Shown piece after piece: positions 8,183-15,871 of a DNA stretch of 32,918 nucleotides. The DNA lies in contig NZ_NWVL01000083.1 of NCBI RefSeq assembly GCF_002382885.1, positions 1 to 32,918 of the forward strand, read 5' to 3'. Source of the DNA: Streptomyces sp. WZ.A104. Lineage in GTDB: Bacteria > Actinomycetota > Actinomycetes > Streptomycetales > Streptomycetaceae. Position 1 is the first letter of the stretch. Every line of letters begins with the position of its first letter. The notes below the pieces were generated by a model. It had not been told where the DNA came from and made no database searches. It worked only from the letters and a program-made list of their open reading frames with translations. The position numbers and the translations under genes are program-made.

Positions 8183-9370
8183 TTGGCATCGCATCGCAAG
8201 CCGCGCGCGAAAGTGCGCACCGCCACACCCGCCGTCGGGCTGACGACGGCCGCGCTGGCCTCCGTCACCCTGCTCTCCACGCAGAGCGCGACGGCCGCGC
8301 CCGCCGAGCCCAAGCCCGCCGTCGAGGAAGTCCAGAAGAAGGTCGACGCCCTCTACCGGCAGGCGGGCTCCGCGACCCAGGAGTACAACCGGGCCAAGGC
8401 CGCCTCCGCGGCCCAGCAGACGAAGGTCGACACGCTGCTCTCCGACGTGGCCAAGCGGGCCGAGAAGATCAACGAGGCGCGCCGGGCGCTGGGGTCGTAT
8501 GCGGCGGCGCAGTACCGCAGCGGCGGCATCGCGCCCACGGCCACGTTCTTCCTGGCGGACGACCCGCAGGGGTACTTCGACCAGAACCAGCTGATGAGCC
8601 GGGTGACGGAACGCCAGCAGAAGGCCGTCGTCGACTTCCGTAAGCAGCAGGCCTCGGCGGCGAAGAAGCGCGCGGAGGCGGTGAAGAGCCTGGAGACCCT
8701 TACCGAGACGCAGGCCACGCTCGCCGCCAGCAAGAAGGACGTGCAGACCAAGCTCACCGAGGCCCGGTCCCTGCTCTCCCGGCTGACCGCCGAGGAGAAG
8801 GCGCGGCTGGCTGAGCTGGAGCGCAAGAAGGAGGCCGAGGCCAAGGAGAAGGCGGAGAAGCTGGCCCGCAAGCAGGCCGCCGACGCGGAGCAGCGGGCCG
8901 AGGCCGAGGAGAAGGCCCGCGAGGAGGCCGCGAAGGAGTCGGGCGGCGGTACGGGGTCGGGCTCCGGTACGGGTACCGGTACGGGTACGGACTCCGGCAC
9001 CGGCGCGGGCAGCGGTTACGCCGCCAAGGCGGAGAAGGTGCTGGCCTTCGCGCGCGCCCAGATCGGGAAGCCGTACGTGTGGGGGGCCTCGGGCCCGTCC
9101 TCGTACGACTGCTCGGGGCTGACGCAGTCGGCGTGGCGCGAGGCGGGCGTGGACCTGCCCCGGACGACCTGGGACCAGGTGAAGGTCGGCACCCGGGTCG
9201 CCACCTCCGACCTCCAGCCCGGTGACCTGGTCTTCTTCTACGACGACATCAGCCACGTCGGCATCTACAAGGGCGACGGGATGATGATCCACGCCCCGAA
9301 GCCGGGTGCGAACGTGCGCGAGGAGTCGATCTACTACATGCCGATCTACGGGAGCGTGCGCCCGGCGTAG
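8183..9370 (+). CDS. Secreted NlpC/P60 peptidoglycan endopeptidase under c-di-AMP riboswitch
   Basis: This 395-residue protein has a signal peptide (basic start, hydrophobic 18-38, cleavage likely near ATAAPA at 37-42), a long coiled-coil region at about 45-255, a Gly/Thr/Ser linker at 254-278 and a C-terminal NlpC/P60 domain at 280-395. The cysteine-peptidase residues are Cys310 (DCSG), His358 (SHVG) and His370 (MIHAP). Such enzymes cut peptide stems in peptidoglycan; the coiled coil often restrains or targets the domain. Start choice: an ATG at 8174 abuts AAGGAG with no spacer, so I prefer the in-frame TTG at 8183, nine bases after AAGGAG, which gives an ASHRK N terminus matching the paralogue at 10758. 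It is transcribed behind the riboswitch and converges on the lipoprotein gene. Confidence 0.93.
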   Translation: MASHRKPRAKVRTATPAVGLTTAALASVTLLSTQSATAAPAEPKPAVEEVQKKVDALYRQAGSATQEYNRAKAASAAQQTKVDTLLSDVAKRAEKINEARRALGSYAAAQYRSGGIAPTATFFLADDPQGYFDQNQLMSRVTERQQKAVVDFRKQQASAAKKRAEAVKSLETLTETQATLAASKKDVQTKLTEARSLLSRLTAEEKARLAELERKKEAEAKEKAEKLARKQAADAEQRAEAEEKAREEAAKESGGGTGSGSGTGTGTGTDSGTGAGSGYAAKAEKVLAFARAQIGKPYVWGASGPSSYDCSGLTQSAWREAGVDLPRTTWDQVKVGTRVATSDLQPGDLVFFYDDISHVGIYKGDGMMIHAPKPGANVREESIYYMPIYGSVRPA

Positions 9371-9486
9371 TAGGGGGAAGCAGGGGTTCCGGGTGCCCGG
9401 GGTGCCGGTGTGCGGGAGCCGGGGTGTCAGGGTGCCGGGAGCTGCTGCCACCACCCGGGCTCCCCCGGTCGGTCCCGACGCCCCGG

Positions 9487-10098
9487 TCAGTGACCGCCCT
9501 GGTTCCTGACGCAGGGCCCCGTTCCGGGCTGGGGTTCGATGTAGGCCCCGTGCACGTTGCTCGTGATCCCGTCCTGCGACGCGTTTCCGGAGACGCAGGC
9601 GTTCCCCGTGTGGACGCTGTAGAACCCGTGGCCGACGTAGACGCCGTGCTCCTCGCCGCAGCCGAGGTTCTTCAGCGCCTTCTTGAGCCGCTCGTCGCTG
9701 AGGTCGCCCTCCCGCATGGCCTCTTCCAGCTCGCCCCGGATGAGCTCGGCCGAGGCCTCTCCCCGGGCGCGGGCCTCCTCGGTCAGCTTCCCCGCCATGC
9801 GGTACGCGTGGTTGTCGGCGTAGTTGGGGGGCATGTCCGGGTGGCCCTGACCCGCCTCCTGGCGGTCGCCGCCCTCGTCCGGGGCGGGAGCGGAGGAGGC
9901 GGGAATCTCCTCGGGCGTCCGGTCCGACCGCGCGCACAGCGGCCGGGGGCTGAAGGAGGGCTGGGGGCTCGCGGAGGACGCGGCGGCCGATGCGGCCGAT
10001 CGCACCTCGCCGCCCTGCTGGGTCCCGCACGCCGTCAGTGTGGCGGCGACGAGGGCAGCGGCGGCGGCGGAACGTCTGAAGGGAATGTGTACGGGCAT
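9487..10098 (-). CDS. Putative lipoprotein of unknown function
   Basis: This 203-residue protein starts with RRS and a short hydrophobic stretch ending in the lipobox LTAC (Cys24), so it should be lipidated and held on the outer face of the membrane. A Ser/Pro/Ala-rich disordered region covers 30-95. The remaining part contains a short Glu-rich helix pair (105-145) and a C-terminal Gly/Tyr/His-rich segment with Cys147, Cys168 and Cys196 (GCGEEHGVYVGHGFYSVHTG). I do not recognise the family. The start ATG at 10098 has only a G-rich, non-ideal ribosome site (GGGCGGGA, 10 bases upstream). It lies 53 bases downstream of the membrane-protein gene on the same strand and may share its transcript. 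Confidence 0.75.
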   Translation of the reverse strand: MPVHIPFRRSAAAAALVAATLTACGTQQGGEVRSAASAAASSASPQPSFSPRPLCARSDRTPEEIPASSAPAPDEGGDRQEAGQGHPDMPPNYADNHAYRMAGKLTEEARARGEASAELIRGELEEAMREGDLSDERLKKALKNLGCGEEHGVYVGHGFYSVHTGNACVSGNASQDGITSNVHGAYIEPQPGTGPCVRNQGGH

Positions 10099-10151
10099 GA
10101 ACACAGCATCCCGCCCAGGGGCGCGGGCGTTTCGAGCGGGGCTGCTCAGGC

Positions 10152-10505
10152 TCAGGTCCAGATCGTGGCGATGAAGACATTGGCGGCCGTCAGCCCGCCG
10201 ACCGCCGCGAACGCGCCCTTGTCGACCGTCTCGTCGTCCCGCTTGACGTAGACCAGGGCGAGGATCACGACCAGCAGGGCGAGCTTGATGCCGATCTTGA
10301 CGTTGTTCACGGCCTGGTCGTCGGCCTGGTTGAGGCCGACCAGAACCATGCCGGTGACAAGCATGGTCAGCGCGCCGTGCAGCATGGCGGGGGTGAAGCG
10401 GGCGGTGCCCGCCCCCATGGCCTTCATCTGCGTCAGGAAACCGCCCAGCAGGGAGGCGATGCCGATGATGTGCAGGGCGACGAAGACCTTGATGAGTACG
10501 TCCAT
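10152..10505 (-). CDS. Small four-helix integral membrane protein
   Basis: This 117-residue protein has four predicted membrane helices at about 4-24, 38-58, 68-87 and 97-115. His12 lies in the first helix and His43 in the second (PAMLHGAL), and polar residues (NQADDQ) sit in the connecting loop. It resembles a widespread family of conserved actinobacterial integral membrane proteins without a known reaction. I chose the ATG at 10505, which starts directly into the first helix; an upstream in-frame ATG at 10538 would add 12 residues of no clear purpose. GGAG is two bases upstream of the chosen start. Its promoter would share the 10506-10757 region with the second NlpC/P60 gene. Confidence 0.82.
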   Translation of the reverse strand: MDVLIKVFVALHIIGIASLLGGFLTQMKAMGAGTARFTPAMLHGALTMLVTGMVLVGLNQADDQAVNNVKIGIKLALLVVILALVYVKRDDETVDKGAFAAVGGLTAANVFIATIWT

Positions 10506-10614
10506 GGCTCCGGAGCCTAGCCATGGCGAAGGTTGCACCCTTCAGTGAGGCGAACCTTCCTTGCGTACTTCCCCATGAGTGATCCCGATGGACTGAACCT
10601 GAACATCTTGAATG

Positions 10615-10654
10615 GCCCTGATCATCCGTGAACGGAGAAACGTCACATCAGGGC
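10615..10654 (+). repeat. 8-bp inverted repeat in leader of second NlpC/P60 gene
   Basis: GCCCTGAT (10615-10622) is mirrored by ATCAGGGC (10647-10654) with a 24-base loop that itself contains CCGT/ACGG. It precedes the second NlpC/P60 gene. It could be an operator or a leader stem. No ydaO-type signature is seen in this leader. Confidence 0.45.
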
Positions 10655-10712
10655 AATAGCTGTCATGCCGACTCTTTTCTCCGTGCCCGGATTAGCGTCC
10701 ATCCCGGACCCC

Positions 10713-10751
10713 GTCGGCATCCCCCGGCGGGCAGCCGACAGGAAGGATGCC
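10713..10751 (+). promoter_or_regulatory. Mutually exclusive hairpins covering the ribosome site of second NlpC/P60 gene
   Basis: GTCGG (10713-10717) can pair with CCGAC (10735-10739). Alternatively GGCATCC (10716-10722) can pair with GGATGCC (10745-10751). The two helices share bases 10716-10717 and so compete. The second helix buries the GGA of the AGGAAGGA ribosome site (10740-10747) for the GTG start at 10758. This is a plausible on/off translational switch, but it is only a by-eye fold. Confidence 0.4.
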
Positions 10752-10757
10752 GCCCCC

Positions 10758-11843
10758 GTGGCAGCGCACCGCAGGTCAGCTCACCGAAAACCCAAGCAGC
10801 GCCCGCTCACCGGCCCTGCTGCCCGCACCGCGGCCACCCTGGCGCTCGCCGGGGCCGCAACCGCCGGATCGGTCACCGGGGCCGGGGCCGCCCCCGCCGA
10901 ACCGGCGGCCCCCACCGCCACCCAGGTCCGGGCCAAGGTCGACCGGCTGTACCACGACGCCGAGGTCGCCACCGAGAAGTACAACGGGGCGAAGGAGAAG
11001 GCGGCTGCCGCCACCCGTAGCCTCGACGCCCTCACCGACGAGGCGGCCCGCCGCACCGGCCGCCTCAACACCGCCCGCAACGCGCTCGGTTCGCTGGCGA
11101 CCGCCCAGTACCGCAGCGGAACGCTCGACCCGGCCGTACAGCTGGCGCTCTCCTCCGACCCCGACGCCTACCTGGAGCGTGCGGCCTTCCTCGACCGGGC
11201 GGGCGACCGCCGGCGGGGTGTGCTCAACGGCATCCGGCGGCAGATCTCCCAGATCTCCCAGGTGAAGGCCCGCGCCGACCGGGAGGCCGAGCGGCTCGCC
11301 GCCCGCCGCGCCGAACTGCACGAACACCGCACCGCGATCCGCACCAAACTGGCCGACGCCCGCAGGCTCCTGGACACCCTGACCGCGGACGAGCGCGCCG
11401 CGTACGAACGTTCCGCCGACGCCCGGCACGGCGGCGCCCCCGCCCCCGCCCACGCCGACCGCTCCACCGCCCGCACCCCCGTCGCCGCACCCAACTCCCG
11501 TGCCGCCCGGGCCATCGCCTTCGCCCACGGCGCGATCGGCAAGCCGTACGTCTGGGGCGCGACCGGCCCGAACGCCTTCGACTGCTCGGGCCTGACCCAG
11601 GCGGCGTGGAAGGCGGCGGGCGTCAGCCTGCCGCGGACCACCTACACCCAGATCAACGCCGGACAGCGAGTGCCCCGCTCCCAACTGGCCCCCGGCGACC
11701 TGGTCTTCTTCTACTCCGGGATCAGCCATGTCGGCCTCTACATCGGTGGCGGCCGCATGATCCACGCCCCGCGCCCCGGCGCCCCGGTCCGCATCGCGCC
11801 CATCGACCAGATGCCGTTCGCGGGCGCGACCCGGGTGGCGTGA
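10758..11843 (+). CDS. Secreted NlpC/P60 peptidoglycan endopeptidase, second paralogue
   Basis: This 361-residue protein has the same architecture as the enzyme at 8183: signal region (hydrophobic about 20-44, GAGAAPA), coiled coil 52-220, Pro/Ala linker 223-246 and NlpC/P60 domain 247-361 with Cys276 (DCSG), His324 (SHVG) and His336 (MIHAP). The linker here is Ala/Pro-rich instead of Gly/Thr-rich and the coiled coil is shorter. I chose GTG at 10758 because it gives the VAAHRR N terminus that parallels ASHRK in the paralogue, with AGGAAGGA 11 bases upstream; an in-frame ATG at 10665 would add 31 residues with no signal-peptide character. The two paralogues have different leaders, so they are probably controlled differently. 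The gene ends 22 bases before the convergent response-regulator stop. Confidence 0.92.
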   Translation: MAAHRRSAHRKPKQRPLTGPAARTAATLALAGAATAGSVTGAGAAPAEPAAPTATQVRAKVDRLYHDAEVATEKYNGAKEKAAAATRSLDALTDEAARRTGRLNTARNALGSLATAQYRSGTLDPAVQLALSSDPDAYLERAAFLDRAGDRRRGVLNGIRRQISQISQVKARADREAERLAARRAELHEHRTAIRTKLADARRLLDTLTADERAAYERSADARHGGAPAPAHADRSTARTPVAAPNSRAARAIAFAHGAIGKPYVWGATGPNAFDCSGLTQAAWKAAGVSLPRTTYTQINAGQRVPRSQLAPGDLVFFYSGISHVGLYIGGGRMIHAPRPGAPVRIAPIDQMPFAGATRVA

Positions 11844-11865
11844 GCCCGTAACAGGCAGCGGCGCC

Positions 11866-12561
11866 TCAGACCAGGCGTCGCGCCGTCGCCCACCTCGTCA
11901 ACTCGTGCCGGTTGGAGAGCTGGAGCTTGCGGAGCACCGCCGAGACGTGCGACTCGACCGTCTTCACCGAGATGAACAGCTGCTTGGCGATCTCCTTGTA
12001 CGCGTAGCCGCGCGCGATCAGCCGCAGCACCTCGCGCTCGCGCTGGGTGAGGCGGTCCAGGTCCTCGTCGACCGGCGGGGCGTCCGTGGAGGCGAAGGCG
12101 TCCAGGACGAAACCGGCCAGGCGGGGCGAGAAGACGGCGTCGCCCTCCTGGACCCGGAAGACGGAGTCGACCAGGTCGGTGCCGGTGATCGTCTTGGTGA
12201 CGTAGCCCCGCGCCCCGCCCCGGATGACCCCGATGACGTCCTCCGCGGCGTCCGAGACGGACAGGGCGAGGAAGCGGACCGGGTCCTCGGCGGCGCTCAT
12301 CAGGGGGGCGCAGCGACGCAGCACCTCGACGCCGCCGCCGCCCGGGAGGTGGACGTCGAGGAGGACGACCTCGGGGCGGGTCGCGGTGATGACCGTGACC
12401 GCCTGGTCGACGTCGGCGGCCTCACCGACCACCTCGACGCCGGTCTCCTCGGTGCGGCCGATCTCGGCCTGCACCCCGGTGCGGAACATCCGGTGGTCGT
12501 CGACGAGCACGACCCGTACCCGCCGCTCCGGGCCCCCGGTGGCTTCGGTGTTCTCGGTCAT
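11866..12561 (-). CDS. NarL/LuxR-family response regulator (LiaR-like)
   Basis: This 231-residue protein has a receiver domain at 14-130 with the acidic pair Asp21-Asp22, phosphorylation site Asp69 (LLDVHLP), Ser101 and Lys123, then a LuxR-type helix-turn-helix at 168-231 (LTQREREVLRLIARG, then TVESHVSAVLRKL). It should bind DNA when phosphorylated by the kinase encoded just upstream. Its ATG overlaps the kinase stop by four bases (ATGA), so the pair is translationally coupled. The PspC-type sensor and the nearby LiaF-like gene suggest a cell-envelope-stress role similar to LiaR of Firmicutes; that is inference. Targets are not visible. Confidence 0.94.
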   Translation of the reverse strand: MTENTEATGGPERRVRVVLVDDHRMFRTGVQAEIGRTEETGVEVVGEAADVDQAVTVITATRPEVVLLDVHLPGGGGVEVLRRCAPLMSAAEDPVRFLALSVSDAAEDVIGVIRGGARGYVTKTITGTDLVDSVFRVQEGDAVFSPRLAGFVLDAFASTDAPPVDEDLDRLTQREREVLRLIARGYAYKEIAKQLFISVKTVESHVSAVLRKLQLSNRHELTRWATARRLV

Positions 12562-13844
12562 TCGCTCGCCCTCTCCATCTCCAGCTCGACCTCGGTGCCC
12601 CCGCCGGGCACCGAACGCAGCCGGGCGCTGCCGCCGTTGCGCTGCATCCGGCCGATGATTGATTCTCGTACGCCCATGCGGTCCCCGGGAACCTCGTCCA
12701 GGTCGAAGCCCGGACCCCGGTCCCGTACGGACACGAAGACCGTACGGCCCTCGACCTCCGCGTAGACCTGCACGGCGCCGCCCTCGCCACCGTACTTGGC
12801 GGCATTCACCATCGCCTCGCGCGCGGCCTGCATCTGCGCGCTCAGCTTCTCGTCGAGCGGGCAGTCGCCGACCACGACGACTTCCAGGGGCACGCCGTGT
12901 TTGTCCTCGACCTCGGCGGCGGCCCGCTTGACCGCCTCGGCCAGGGTCTCCGGTTCGTCGTCCTCGTCCTTGCCGGTGCCCTCGGGGTTGTAGAGCCAGT
13001 TGCGCAGCTCGCGCTCCTGGGCGCGGGCGAGGCGTCTGACCTCGCCGCCGTCGTCCGCGTTGCGCTGGATCAGGGTGAGGGTGTGCAGCACCGAGTCGTG
13101 AACATGGGCGGCGACCTCGGCCCGCTCCTGGGCGCGGATGCGCATCAGGCGCTCCTCGGAGAGGTCCTGGGTCATCCGCACCAGGTAGGGGCCCGCGAGC
13201 AGGAAGATGCCGGTCAGCACGGCGATGGCGGCGGTGAGCACGTTGCCCAGCTGGGCCGCCGAGCCGCGTACGACGAGGAACACGGCGAGGCCGAGGCCGA
13301 CCAGGGCCACTCCGGCGAAGCCGCGCGCCAGGTGGAGCAGCTTGCGGTTGCGGCCGACCTCCATCCAGCGGGCGCGGCGGGCGTTGTCCGCCTGCCGCCA
13401 GACCAGGACGGAACCCGCGCCGATCAGGAGGGTGGGCCAGATGTAGCGGTCGGCCTCGCTGCCCATGTCGACGTTGGCGACGAACGTGACGGCCCCGAAG
13501 GTGAGGGCGACCAGCGCGAAGACCTGGCCCCTGTCCGGTTTACGGAGCTTGCGGCGGCCGTCCGCGGCGGTCTCGAACACCGAGCGCGGGGCCTCGACGC
13601 CGCCGACGCCGAGCGGGACGACGATCCAGAACACCGCGTACAGCAGGGCGCCCAGGCCGTCGGTGAAGAACAGCCCGAGGAACACGAACCGCACCCAGGC
13701 GACCGGCAGCCCGAGGTGTCCGGCGAGCCCGCGCGCGACGCCGCCGAGCATCCGTCCGTCGGCGCTGCGGTACAGCTTGCGCTGCGGCGGCTCCTCCGGG
13801 TCGGCGGTGAGGGAGCTGGCGGCTCGGGCGGTGGCGGCTGGCAT
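12558..13844 (-). CDS. PspC-domain sensor histidine kinase (LiaS-like)
   Basis: This 428-residue protein begins with a PspC domain (about 20-80: LYRSADGRMLGGVARGLAGHLG, then a membrane helix) used as the sensor in place of an extracellular domain. Four or five more membrane helices follow (about 105-125, 135-149, 174-193, 200-222). A HisKA_3-type dimerisation helix carries the likely phosphoacceptor His249 (HVHDSVLHTL), and the ATPase domain has the N box Asn347 (AMVNAAKYGG), the D box Asp375 (RDRGPGFD) and a late Gly turn GGGTEVE. The ATG at 13844 places the PspC domain near the N terminus; a G-rich site precedes it. It transcribes away from the glycosyltransferase cassette, with 485 bp of non-coding DNA between. 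Confidence 0.92.
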   Translation of the reverse strand: MPAATARAASSLTADPEEPPQRKLYRSADGRMLGGVARGLAGHLGLPVAWVRFVFLGLFFTDGLGALLYAVFWIVVPLGVGGVEAPRSVFETAADGRRKLRKPDRGQVFALVALTFGAVTFVANVDMGSEADRYIWPTLLIGAGSVLVWRQADNARRARWMEVGRNRKLLHLARGFAGVALVGLGLAVFLVVRGSAAQLGNVLTAAIAVLTGIFLLAGPYLVRMTQDLSEERLMRIRAQERAEVAAHVHDSVLHTLTLIQRNADDGGEVRRLARAQERELRNWLYNPEGTGKDEDDEPETLAEAVKRAAAEVEDKHGVPLEVVVVGDCPLDEKLSAQMQAAREAMVNAAKYGGEGGAVQVYAEVEGRTVFVSVRDRGPGFDLDEVPGDRMGVRESIIGRMQRNGGSARLRSVPGGGTEVELEMERASE

Positions 13845-14329
13845 ACCCCGATCGTCACACGCGCGGGCGCGGGGCGGCATCAGGGTCACCCCCCGAAGTG
13901 ACCCTGATGCTGTCCCCGGCGCACGCATGGTGGTGGCACCCCTCTCGATGCGGCCCGACGCGCGCCGGCACCTCCGGGACGCCCCCTTCTTGTACGACGG
14001 AGCCCCGGAGGGGTGCATGTGAGCTCGCTCACCGAACACCCGTCACCGCTCTGACGCCTCATCAAATACGCATAAGGCACCCTCAGTCGAGATCAGGCGG
14101 TTTCTCCCATAAGCGTGGCCGACGAAGTGGCCGGAATGCACACCCCGCACGTTGCCAACGCAATCAAATGGCAAGGCCGGGCCAGAGTTCGCCATCTCTT
14201 CGCGATCCGTACACCGAGACAGGTCCAGACCAATGACGAGAGGTGTGTGATCATGGCCGCTGCCAGGTGAACCAGGTACACAGTGCCGTGTGCTGCACAC
14301 ATCGATCCGCGCTCGACTGGAGAACCCTT
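13845..14329. other. Intergenic region, lower-GC part next to glycosyltransferase
   Basis: No gene is supported in these 485 bases between the divergent kinase and glycosyltransferase genes. The kinase-proximal part is GC-rich. From about 14040 onward the composition falls: by hand count 141 of the 240 bases at 14041-14280 are G or C (about 59%), against clearly over 70% in neighbouring genes. Two tiny ATG frames (14233-14250 and 14253-14270) precede the glycosyltransferase but are too short to support. CACCTCCGGG near 13968 can pair imperfectly with CCCGGAGGGGTG near 14007. Confidence 0.6.
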
Positions 14330-15532
14330 ATGGCATTGACAGGGCCAGCCCTGCTCGATTCCGAGGAAGCACTTCCCCAAGGCACCGAAGCCGTCAGGCC
14401 GACGCCGCCCCCAGCAGTGGCCAAGGTATTACCGAAAGCGCATCGCGAACCAGCACACGACACCGTCGTCGTGATCCCGGCCCGGAACGAGGAAGCCGAA
14501 GTACTCAGCTCCCTGGAGTCCCTGGCCGCCCAGACCCACCGCCCCGACCTGATCCTCGTCGTGGTGAACAACTCGACGGACGGCACGGAGCGGATCGCCC
14601 GCGAGTTCGCCGACCGGCCCGGCGTTCCGCAGACCCGGGTGCTGTGCCTGCCCGACAATCCCCACAAGAAGGCGGGGGCTCTCAACCATGCCCTCGCCGG
14701 TCTCGCCGAACAGTGCGGAGACCTCACCGGCGCGGCACGCTACGTCCTCGTCATGGACGCGGACACCTCCCTGCATCCGCGATTCGTCCAGCGGGCACGG
14801 ATGGTCATGGAATCCGATCCGACTCTGGGCGGGGTGAGCGCCACCTGCTACGGCCGCAGCGGTCTGTGGCGGAACACATGGCAGCGCTACCTCACCGGCA
14901 TGCAGATCATCGAGTACGGGAGGTACGCCCACACACGCTCACGGACCGACCTGCACACCATGGCCGGTGCCGGTTCCTTCTACAGCACGGCCGCCCTTCA
15001 GCACCTCATCGACGCCCGCGGCGAAGTCTTCTGGCAGCACAGCGGCAACCTGGTCGAGGACTACGAGACAACGCTGTCGTTGAAGGAGGCGGGCTGGCGG
15101 GTGACCGCCAACCAGTACTGCGTCGCCTACACCGACCTGATGCCGGTTCTCGGCGACCTGGTGCGCCAACGGGAGCGCTGGGTACGCGGAACACTGGACA
15201 TCATGCGGCAGCGCGGCTGGACCCGGCACACGCGGCTCTCGATCGTCCAGTACGTACTCGGCCTCCTCGGCTTCGCCTACAGCCTCGGCTGGGTCGCCGT
15301 GTGGGCCGCCCAGTCCATCGCGCAGGGGCAGCCCGCCGGAGACCCGCTCTGGCTGCTCCTCCTGCTCGCCTGGTCGGTCTTCTCGGCGGTCCGGGTCATC
15401 CCACTGGGCTGGAAGGCGATGCTGGTGTGCGCTCTGCTCCTACCGGAGCTGGTCTTCCAGTTCATCCGTACCTACTGGATGGGTGCCTCCCTGTGGCGCT
15501 CCTACACCTCCGGAGCGGCCACATGGGCGTGA
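14330..15532 (+). CDS. Processive-type family 2 glycosyltransferase with C-terminal membrane helices; contains TTA codon
   Basis: This 400-residue protein has a GT2 domain at about 44-290: VVVIPARNEE (47-55), the metal-binding DAD (Asp143, Asp145), the likely catalytic ED (Glu243-Asp244) and QRERW (280-284), the QxxRW motif of processive synthases such as chitin, cellulose and hyaluronan synthases. Three hydrophobic segments follow (about 305-330, 339-357, 362-380), so the catalytic domain is cytoplasmic with a C-terminal membrane anchor. No N-terminal membrane helix is present. It probably builds or extends an envelope polysaccharide; sugar and acceptor are unknown. ATG at 14330 has GGAG seven bases upstream. 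Codon 34 is TTA (14429-14431), so translation should need the bldA tRNA. The 5' part uses several codons rare in this genome (GTA, TTA, AAA). The stop overlaps the next start. Confidence 0.9.
   Translation: MALTGPALLDSEEALPQGTEAVRPTPPPAVAKVLPKAHREPAHDTVVVIPARNEEAEVLSSLESLAAQTHRPDLILVVVNNSTDGTERIAREFADRPGVPQTRVLCLPDNPHKKAGALNHALAGLAEQCGDLTGAARYVLVMDADTSLHPRFVQRARMVMESDPTLGGVSATCYGRSGLWRNTWQRYLTGMQIIEYGRYAHTRSRTDLHTMAGAGSFYSTAALQHLIDARGEVFWQHSGNLVEDYETTLSLKEAGWRVTANQYCVAYTDLMPVLGDLVRQRERWVRGTLDIMRQRGWTRHTRLSIVQYVLGLLGFAYSLGWVAVWAAQSIAQGQPAGDPLWLLLLLAWSVFSAVRVIPLGWKAMLVCALLLPELVFQFIRTYWMGASLWRSYTSGAATWA
14429..14431 (+). other. TTA leucine codon (bldA target)
   Basis: This in-frame TTA is codon 34 of the glycosyltransferase. 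In Streptomyces TTA is read only by the bldA tRNA, which matures late in growth, so genes with TTA tend to be developmentally controlled or recently acquired. I saw no other in-frame TTA in the window, though I did not check every codon exhaustively. Confidence 0.85.
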
Positions 15533-15720
15533 CACACACCCTTTCCGAGCTGGGCCCGCTCGGCCTGGTCTTCCTCGGTGTCAGCCTGCTGATCCTCCTG
15601 TTCAGCGTCGGCTGCTACCTGGCCTCGTTCGCCCGCAGGTGGCACGACGCGCGCGTCGTGCACGAGCGCTCGGCGCGGCCGCCGGCCGTGTTCTCCTCCA
15701 GGGAGCCCTCCCCGGGGTGA
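15523..15720 (+). CDS. Small single-pass membrane protein coupled to the glycosyltransferase
   Basis: This short frame codes 65 residues: a brief polar start, one membrane helix at about 12-36 (GLVFLGVSLLILLFSVGCYLASF), then a basic and Pro/Ser-rich tail. It starts within the last codons of the glycosyltransferase: ATG at 15523 overlaps by 10 bases, or GTG at 15529 overlaps by four (GTGA). Both arrangements imply translational coupling. The hydrophobic helix followed by RR suggests a cytoplasmic tail. No family is recognised. By analogy with accessory subunits of processive synthases it may stabilise or regulate the glycosyltransferase, but that is inference. Confidence 0.72.
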   Translation: MGVTHTLSELGPLGLVFLGVSLLILLFSVGCYLASFARRWHDARVVHERSARPPAVFSSREPSPG

Positions 15721-15871
15721 TCGGCGGCCCGGCCCGGCCCGGGCGCCGGGGCGCGGCGGGCGGACCAGCCTGCCGCGCCCCGGCCCTTCAGGGACGCACG
15801 CGGGCAATATCAGGGACCGTCCAGGGTCGGGGCGGGTCCCGGCGGGCGGTCCGGACCGTCACCATGGAGGC

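Noticed and set aside
9371..9486. Terminator between the first NlpC/P60 gene and the lipoprotein gene
   Set aside because: Only a 6-bp GGGAGC/GCTCCC pair (9437-9442 with 9459-9464) with a 16-base loop is visible in a G/C-rich stretch; too weak to list.
7955..10180. A 741-residue minus-strand frame spanning the riboswitch and first NlpC/P60 gene
   Set aside because: It runs antisense over the riboswitch and catalytic domain and has Arg/Pro/Gly composition without motifs.
14233..14270. Two mini-ORFs (MTRGV and MAAAR) before the glycosyltransferase as a leader-peptide switch
   Set aside because: They are five codons each, without a matching hairpin or a codon cluster linked to the downstream enzyme; not distinguishable from chance.
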